Positions 58,745-64,000 of a stretch of 64,000 nt of DNA are shown one piece after another. A program made the translations under genes and the position numbers. The notes under the pieces were generated by a model that saw only the letters and a program-made list of their open reading frames with translations, made no database searches and was not told where the DNA came from. Location of the stretch: the NCBI RefSeq assembly GCF_001277195.1, contig NZ_CP012268.1:310001-374000 (forward strand). Reading direction: 5' to 3'. The stretch comes from Cronobacter muytjensii ATCC 51329. GTDB lineage: Bacteria > Pseudomonadota > Gammaproteobacteria > Enterobacterales > Enterobacteriaceae. The stretch's first letter is position 1, and every line of letters starts with the position of its first letter.

Positions 58745-60898
58745 TCAATGGTGTGATGTGGTTTTCACACCGCCTTCCGGTACCGGCACGTAAGGGGTTT
58801 CTCTGGCGATGGGCTGCGGCGAGCGGCGCGCTATCATCACGGTGCGAATGCCGTAGAAAATGATGCTGTACACCACCACCAGGAACAGGATGCTCAGGCC
58901 CGCATTGGTGTAGTTGTTAATAACGATATGGTGCATATTGGCAATCTGCTGTTCGGTCAGCTCAGCGCCGCCTGCGGCGATCCGCGCTTTGTACTCATTC
59001 GCCATGTAGAAGAAGCCTTCCATCTGCGGGTTGTCGCTAAAAAGCTTCATCCCGAGCGCCCAGGTGGTGCAGATAAGCAGCCACACCGCCGGCACCATTG
59101 TCACCCAGACGTAGCGGGTGCGCTTCATCTTCACCAGCACCACGGTTGCCAGCACCAGCGCCACGGCGGCCAGCATCTGGTTAGAGATGCCGAACAGCGG
59201 CCACAGGCTTTTCACGCCGCCAAGCGGGTCCACCACGCCCTGATAGAGCAGATAGCCCCACAGGCCGACGCATCCCGCAGTGCCGACGATACCGGCCACC
59301 AGCGAATCGGTTTTCTTCAGGAATGGTACGAAGTTGCCCACGAGATCCTGGAACATAAAGCGGCCGGAACGCGTACCGGCGTCCAGCGCAGTCAGGATAA
59401 ACAGCGCCTCGAACAGAATGCCGAAGTGGTACCAGAAGCCCATATCCGCTGCGGGCAAGATTTTGTGGAACACATGCGCGATACCGACCGCGAGCGTTGG
59501 CGCGCCGCCTGCGCGGTTGAGCACCGACGGCTCGCCGATATCTTTGGCGGTCTGCATGATCTGCTCAGGCGTTATCACAAAGCCCCAGGCGCTTACGGTC
59601 GCCGCCGCGTGCGCGGAGACATCTTTCAGCTGCGCCAGAATCAGGGGCGCATTGCCGGTGCCGAGCTCATGCAGGTTCGGCATGGTGATGCCAAGCCCGG
59701 CGGGCGGGGTGTTCATTGCGAAATAGAGACCCGGCTCAATGATAGACGCGGCCACCAGCGCCATGACGGCGACGAATGACTCCATCAGCATCGCGCCATA
59801 GCCGATAAAGCGCGCGTCGGTTTCGTTCGCCAGCAGCTTCGGCGTGGTGCCGGAGGCGATAAGCGCATGGAAGCCGGAAACCGCGCCGCAGGCGATGGTG
59901 ATAAACAGGAACGGGAACAGCGCGCCTTTCCACAGCGGCCCGGTGCCGTCGATGTACTGCGTCACCGCAGGCATTTTCAGTTCCGGGTTCAGGATAACGA
60001 TGCCAATGGCGAGGCCGACAATGACGCCGATTTTCAGGAAGGTCGCCAGATAGTCGCGCGGGGCCAGGATCAGCCACACCGGCAGCAGGGCGGAGACAAA
60101 CGCATAGCCCACCAGCGCGTAAGTGATGGTAGTGTCTTTAAAGGTCAGCGCCGGGCCCCAGTACGGGTCGGCTGCGATCACGCCGCCAAACCAGATAGAC
60201 GCCACCAGCAGCACCACGCCGATCACCGAGACTTCGCCCACGCGGCCGGGGCGTAAAAAGCGCATATAGATGCCCATAAACAGCGCGATCGGCACTGTCG
60301 AACAGACGGTAAAGACGCCCCACGGGCTCTCCGCCAGCGCTTTCACGACGATCAGCGCCAGCACCGCCAGGATAATAATCATGATAAGGAAGCAGCCGAA
60401 CAGCGCGATGGTGCCCGGCACCGGGCCCATCTCCTCTTTTATCATCTCGCCGAGCGAGGCGCCGTTACGGCGCGAGGAGATAAACAGCACCATAAAATCC
60501 TGCACCGCGCCCGCCAGCACGACGCCGGCGAGCAGCCATAGCGTGCCGGGCAGATAGCCCATCTGTGCGGCCAGCACCGGGCCGACCAGCGGGCCCGCGC
60601 CTGCAATCGCGGCAAAATGGTGGCCGAACAACACGTAGCGGTTGGTCGGCACATAGTTCAGCCCGTCGTTATTCATCACCGCCGGCGTCGCGCGCGTCGG
60701 GTCGAGTTTCATGACGCGGCTGGCGATATAAAAGCTGTAGTAGCGGTAAGCGACCAGGTAGACGGAGACGGACGCCACCACAATCCACAAGGCGCTGACG
60801 CTCTCGCCGCGGCGTAGCGCCACCACGGCAAGACAAAAGGCCCCGATCACGCCAAGAAGCGCCCAGGGCAGGTGTTTCATTACTGTTTTTTTGTCCAT
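58745..60898 (-). CDS. btsT: Pyruvate/proton symporter BtsT (YjiY), CstA family
   Basis: This 717-residue inner-membrane transporter has about 16 to 18 hydrophobic segments and is very similar to E. coli BtsT, a pyruvate importer. CstA-type motifs are NRYVLFGHHFAAIAGAGPLV, VSGFHALIASGTTPK and FEALFILTALDAGTRSGRFM. The yjiX-yjiA genes follow as in E. coli, which separates it from its paralogue cstA. A CRP-like site lies about 215 bases upstream, and a hairpin precedes the start by 32 bases. The BtsSR regulators known from E. coli are not in the window. Confidence 0.95.
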   Translation of the reverse strand: MDKKTVMKHLPWALLGVIGAFCLAVVALRRGESVSALWIVVASVSVYLVAYRYYSFYIASRVMKLDPTRATPAVMNNDGLNYVPTNRYVLFGHHFAAIAGAGPLVGPVLAAQMGYLPGTLWLLAGVVLAGAVQDFMVLFISSRRNGASLGEMIKEEMGPVPGTIALFGCFLIMIIILAVLALIVVKALAESPWGVFTVCSTVPIALFMGIYMRFLRPGRVGEVSVIGVVLLVASIWFGGVIAADPYWGPALTFKDTTITYALVGYAFVSALLPVWLILAPRDYLATFLKIGVIVGLAIGIVILNPELKMPAVTQYIDGTGPLWKGALFPFLFITIACGAVSGFHALIASGTTPKLLANETDARFIGYGAMLMESFVAVMALVAASIIEPGLYFAMNTPPAGLGITMPNLHELGTGNAPLILAQLKDVSAHAAATVSAWGFVITPEQIMQTAKDIGEPSVLNRAGGAPTLAVGIAHVFHKILPAADMGFWYHFGILFEALFILTALDAGTRSGRFMFQDLVGNFVPFLKKTDSLVAGIVGTAGCVGLWGYLLYQGVVDPLGGVKSLWPLFGISNQMLAAVALVLATVVLVKMKRTRYVWVTMVPAVWLLICTTWALGMKLFSDNPQMEGFFYMANEYKARIAAGGAELTEQQIANMHHIVINNYTNAGLSILFLVVVYSIIFYGIRTVMIARRSPQPIARETPYVPVPEGGVKTTSHH

Positions 60899-60929
60899 AT
60901 AAGACCTGCTTGTCAGACAGAGATAAAAC

Positions 60930-60960
60930 CGCCTGTAACGACATCCATAACGTACAGGCG
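60930..60960 (-). promoter_or_regulatory. Leader hairpin upstream of btsT
   Basis: On the minus transcript CGCCTGTA and TACAGGCG pair around a 15-base loop and are followed by GTTTTATC, resembling a small terminator. It ends 31 bases before the btsT start, so it could attenuate btsT or govern access to its ribosome site. Confidence 0.5.
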
Positions 60961-61108
60961 GCGGATAACCGGAAAGATCTAAACGCGCTCAATGATGACA
61001 AAACGCGCGAAATAGCGAGTGACGAAATGATTAAGCGGCGTGATTGCCGCCCTGAATGGTCATATAGCGGGGCGAGCGGTTAGCCGCGCTCACCAGGCGG
61101 CGGATTAC

Positions 61109-61124
61109 TGTGAAGCATGTCACG
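61109..61124. promoter_or_regulatory. CRP site upstream of btsT
   Basis: TGTGA-AGCATG-TCACG matches nine of ten conserved CRP positions. It lies in the divergent region, nearer to btsT, consistent with catabolite control of pyruvate uptake. Confidence 0.7.
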
Positions 61125-61485
61125 CGCGCAGACGGCAGACATAACGCGCGAACAGTGCCAGCAGACATAGCGGCGCTGAAGAACGCTTCCGGCGGCATTG
61201 CTGGCGCAGGAAAGGCGTCGCAAAGCCAGGTAAAAGCCGCCTGCGTTTTTCAGGACGGCCAGCTGGCGTCACGCAGATGCAAAGCGCATTGCGAGCACAT
61301 AAATAATCAGGGGATAAACATCCTTGCCAAAAATACGGCTGGTTTCGCAGGGCAATTATTCGCCCTGGCTTAACAGTTATACATGATATATCTTTACGTG
61401 CACGTCACAATCTCAGTGTGATACCCGTATCACCATCAACAGGGGTGAACGACGCCACCATCTCGAATTTCCCCTGAAATAAATG

Positions 61486-61536
61486 GCTTAGTTAAGCTTC
61501 ACTAAATATCTATTTAGCCTTGTTAAATTAACAAGG
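61486..61536. promoter_or_regulatory. Three adjacent palindromes
   Basis: GCTTA-GT-TAAGC (61486-61497), CTAAATA-TC-TATTTAG (61502-61517) and CCTTGTTAA-A-TTAACAAGG (61518-61536) are all perfect and lie within 51 bases; the last two abut. The sequences differ from each other. They may be operators of different regulators or a structured RNA or cruciform element. Confidence 0.6.
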
Positions 61537-61821
61537 TTGCCGGCAAAAAAATTCCAAAAAATAAAAGCGGATAAATATCAACCCGTTAAAAACAGGCGCT
61601 GAAGGCCGCATTGCGCCTGCAACAAAAATTTGCGTTAAAAGGAAATATGGAAATGTGTGTACTGATAACAACCTATTGCGCTTAAGTGTCTACTTTTGCA
61701 CCCTATTAAGGTGGGGATACGCTTTTTGTGAACGGGTATGGAGTATTCCCGATATGTATATATTACAAGCTTAATAAAACTCGTTGAATTTTTTTGAACG
61801 CTGTGTCGGGCCTGCTCTCGC

Positions 61822-61849
61822 TAAAGAATCATTCTTTCACTGACGATAA
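61822..61849 (+). promoter_or_regulatory. Sigma-28 (FliA)-type promoter
   Basis: TAAA at 61822 and GACGATAA at 61842 fit the flagellar sigma factor consensus (TAAA ... GCCGATAA), with a 16-base spacer instead of 15. It lies 42 bases before the chemoreceptor start, as expected for a motility-class promoter. Confidence 0.55.
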
Positions 61850-61891
61850 ACAATTAACAATTTTTATCATTCCAGATTGATGGTGATTGCA

Positions 61892-63841
61892 ATGGCTTTA
61901 GTGACGTCGTTTGGCGAGAAAGTGAATAACCTCAGCGTCGGCAAAAAACTGACGTCGAGCTTTATTATTGTTTTAGTGATTATGCTGCTGATTGCGGGCG
62001 CCGGGATATACGGCTTCCGGCAGGTGGATGAGAACTCCCGGAAGGAAACGCTCACCGTCAGCATCGTAACGGCCCTTAACGAAGCGCGTATCAACCGTAC
62101 GCTGTTTCAGCTGACCAGCGATGAAAAATATGCCGAGCTGAACGCGCAGGCGCTGCGTCAGGTCGAGGCCCAGCTGGCTACGCTCGCAGAATTTAATATG
62201 GATACCGAGGGGCGCACCCGGCTGGTTGCCATGCAGACGGATCTGCAAACCTATCTGCGCGCGCGCGATAAGTACATTCAGACGCTGCGTCAGCGCAACA
62301 CGCTCGCGGCCGATCTTCACGCGCAGTGGCCGTCGCAGTTTATCGAGCAGGCCTCTGCGTTCAGCGAACAGGCTGACGCCAGCCCGCAGGCGGCGATGCT
62401 GGCTGCACGGCTTGCGGCGAAAGCGCAGCAGGCGCAGAGCGTCATCGACGCGCTGGTGACGCGTGGCGATCGCGAGACGCTGGATCAACTCAACGGCATC
62501 CTGAGCACGATTGACGCGACCGCCGCGCTGCTGGCCTCCGCCACCCGCGATGCGCCGCTCTCCTGGCTGCCCGCGCTGGCCGATCAAACCCGGATGCTGC
62601 ATAGCAGCGCCGCGCTGTTTGCGTCCGCTTTCGCGGACCAGCAGACGCAGTCGACCACGCTCAGCGCCGCCGCAGGCGAGCTAAACCAGACTGTGAACGA
62701 CTTCCATGAGTTTCGTAAAATGCGCATGGCGAAATCCATCAGCCATGTCGAAACGCTGATGGTGACGGGCACGCTGGCTGGTGTGCTGTTCGGGCTGCTT
62801 ATCGCTGCGTTTATTACCCGCAATATTACCCGTCCGCTACGCGAGACGCTGGATGTGGCCAAACGCATCGCGCAGGGCGATCTGACCGTGACGGTCTCCT
62901 CGACGCGTCGCGACGAGCCGGGTCTGCTGATGCAGGCGGTCGGCACCATGAACGACAGCCTGAAAAGCATCATTACCCGCGTGCGCCACGGTGTGGATAA
63001 CGTCTCGCGCGCTTCGTCGGAAATCGCCGCCGGGAATATCGACCTCTCCTCACGCACCGAGGAGCAGTCTGCCGCCGTCGTGCAGACCGCCGCCAGCATG
63101 GAAGAGCTGACGTCTACCGTGAAAGAGACCGCCGGCAACGCGCAGCAGGCGAGCATGCTGGCCGCGCAGGCCTCCACCAATGCCGACCGGGGCGGGAAAG
63201 TGGTGAACGAGGTTGTGGAGACGATGCGCAACATCCAGGCGAGCTCCGGGAAAATCGCTGACATCATTAGCGTCATCAACGGCATCGCCTTCCAGACCAA
63301 CATCCTGGCGCTGAATGCCGCGGTGGAAGCGGCGCGTGCCGGTGAACAGGGGCGCGGGTTCGCGGTGGTGGCGGGCGAAGTGCGCACGCTGGCAAGCCGT
63401 AGCGCCACGGCCGCCAAAGAGATAGGCGCGCTGATCACCGAGGCCAACCAGCGTGTGGAAAACGGCGCGCAGCTGGTGGCGAGCGCGGGCGAGGCGATGG
63501 AAGATATCGTCGGCTCGGTCGCAAAGGTGCGCGAGATTATGGATGAGATCGCCCGCGCCTGTACCGAACAGAGCCGCGGTATCGCCCAGATTGGCCAGGC
63601 GATGTCGGAAATGGATACCACCACCCAGCAGAACGCCGCGCTGGTGGAAGAGTCGTCGGCCGCCGCCTCGTCGCTTGAAGAGCAGGCGCGCGAGCTGGAG
63701 CAGATGGTCGCCGTGTTTAACGTCGGCAGCGGCGCGTCTCAGCGCACGAAGCCCGTCATCGCGCCGATCGTTGTAAGCGACATGTCCGCCCCGAAAAAGC
63801 TCGCCGTCGCGGGCGGCCAGGGCGACTGGGAACACTTTTAA
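61892..63841 (+). CDS. Methyl-accepting chemotaxis protein
   Basis: This transmembrane chemoreceptor has 649 residues. A first membrane helix (about 22-42) precedes a long helical periplasmic domain (about 43-285, compatible with a four-helix or HBM-type sensor). A second helix lies at about 290-312, then a HAMP domain, methylation helices and the conserved signalling hairpin (IISVINGIAFQTNILALNAA; EAARAGEQGRGFAVVAGEVR). The tail DWEHF matches the xWxxF docking peptide for CheR and CheB. It occupies the position of tsr beside btsT in E. coli, but the sensor differs from Tsr. ATG at 61892 is chosen for a weak GGTGA; ATG at 61880 is an alternative. Confidence 0.92.
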   Translation: MALVTSFGEKVNNLSVGKKLTSSFIIVLVIMLLIAGAGIYGFRQVDENSRKETLTVSIVTALNEARINRTLFQLTSDEKYAELNAQALRQVEAQLATLAEFNMDTEGRTRLVAMQTDLQTYLRARDKYIQTLRQRNTLAADLHAQWPSQFIEQASAFSEQADASPQAAMLAARLAAKAQQAQSVIDALVTRGDRETLDQLNGILSTIDATAALLASATRDAPLSWLPALADQTRMLHSSAALFASAFADQQTQSTTLSAAAGELNQTVNDFHEFRKMRMAKSISHVETLMVTGTLAGVLFGLLIAAFITRNITRPLRETLDVAKRIAQGDLTVTVSSTRRDEPGLLMQAVGTMNDSLKSIITRVRHGVDNVSRASSEIAAGNIDLSSRTEEQSAAVVQTAASMEELTSTVKETAGNAQQASMLAAQASTNADRGGKVVNEVVETMRNIQASSGKIADIISVINGIAFQTNILALNAAVEAARAGEQGRGFAVVAGEVRTLASRSATAAKEIGALITEANQRVENGAQLVASAGEAMEDIVGSVAKVREIMDEIARACTEQSRGIAQIGQAMSEMDTTTQQNAALVEESSAAASSLEEQARELEQMVAVFNVGSGASQRTKPVIAPIVVSDMSAPKKLAVAGGQGDWEHF

Positions 63842-63863
63842 GCGTTAGCCCTGCAATATTCTT

Positions 63864-63887
63864 ACCCCGGCCTGCCGGGGTTTTTTA
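63864..63887 (+). terminator. Terminator of the chemoreceptor gene
   Basis: CCCCGG and CCGGGG form a stem around CCTG and are followed by TTTTTTATT. Confidence 0.9.
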
Positions 63888-64000
63888 TTCTGGCGCCCGG
63901 TAAGCGAATCGGTCAGGCATTTGCGCCTGGGTTGCTATACTCTCTGGGTTGCGGCGCGTATTGCGCTTCCGTTTCCCGGCAACAGGACGTTTCCTTCCAC
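63888..64000. other. Window end, no gene seen
   Basis: 113 bases follow the terminator. TATACT at 63936 could be a -10 of a gene beginning beyond the window, but no well-spaced -35 is visible. Confidence 0.3.

Larger units (their letters stand above)
60899..61891. other. 993-base gap between btsT and the chemoreceptor
   Basis: No convincing protein gene. The left part (60900-61130) is the btsT leader with a hairpin and CRP site. A GC-rich stretch (about 61110-61370) has an open frame without a ribosome site. From 61380 on the sequence is AT-rich and holds three abutting palindromes (61486-61536) and a sigma-28-like promoter before the receptor gene. A small RNA in the middle cannot be excluded. 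Confidence 0.5.

Noticed and set aside
61110..61373. 87-residue frame in the btsT-chemoreceptor gap
   Set aside because: No ribosome site, low-complexity composition and overlap with the CRP site; treated as noncoding.

Overview
The window is chromosomal DNA of a high-GC member of the Enterobacteriaceae. Nearly every housekeeping protein closely resembles its Escherichia coli counterpart (NrdD, TreC, MetC, ExbB, YqhD, SpeC, MutY, TrmB, BtsT). GC content, gene content and the citrate lyase cluster suggest Cronobacter or a close relative, but the genus cannot be proved from the sequence. No plasmid, prophage, insertion sequence, CRISPR array or rRNA was seen. There is one tRNA, tRNA-Phe(GAA).

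Layout. 1-2.8 kb: end of a sugar-acid operon (DgaE-like C-terminus, DgaF-like aldolase) and a PRD/PTS-type regulator. 2.8-5.9 kb: anaerobic ribonucleotide reductase nrdDG, with FNR, NrdR and DnaA sites upstream. 5.9-7.4 kb: a divergent LysR regulator and flavodoxin-fold oxidoreductase. 7.4-11.7 kb: trehalose genes treC, treB, treR. 11.9-13.7 kb: a TetR regulator facing grxB and a small monooxygenase. 13.8-21.9 kb: a block syntenic with E. coli (yqhG-like, dkgA, yqhD, yqhC, yghB, metC, exbBD, yghA). 22.1-24.9 kb: a FucR-like regulator, three unrecognised AT-rich genes and yqhA. 24.9-32.9 kb: yghZ, an MscS channel, a Lac-family PTS with LamB-type porin and LacI regulator, and yjdF. 33.2-37.3 kb: a large autotransporter and a divergent lipoprotein hydrolase. 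37.4-38.6 kb: a pheV-like tRNA with duplicated 3' flanks, and yqgA. 39.1-41.3 kb: speC. 41.4-51.4 kb: a citrate-lyase system (citAB, citS-type transporter, a fumarylacetoacetase-family gene, citCDEFXG). 51.6-56.0 kb: mltC, yggX, mutY, trmB, yggL, yggN. 56.2-57.4 kb: an unknown small membrane protein and hicAB. 57.4-63.8 kb: yjiA, yjiX, btsT and a chemoreceptor.

How it fits together. Much of the window serves anaerobic or carbon-source-limited life: oxygen-independent dNTP synthesis, citrate-type fermentation, PTS uptake of trehalose and probably a beta-glucoside, pyruvate uptake, aldehyde detoxification and TonB energising for iron uptake. The order yggN to speC, yqgA, tRNA-Phe and then yqhA to dkgA follows E. 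coli as I know it, with accessory blocks inserted. The cit cluster lies where nupG lies in E. coli, and the PTS/autotransporter block lies on the tRNA-Phe side.

Most interesting points. The citrate-lyase cluster has a fumarylacetoacetase-family gene and no oxaloacetate decarboxylase, and its sensor has substitutions in the citrate pocket. There is also an AT-rich three-gene locus without recognisable homology, a repeat scar at tRNA-Phe, three abutting palindromes upstream of the chemoreceptor, and a long structured leader before speC.
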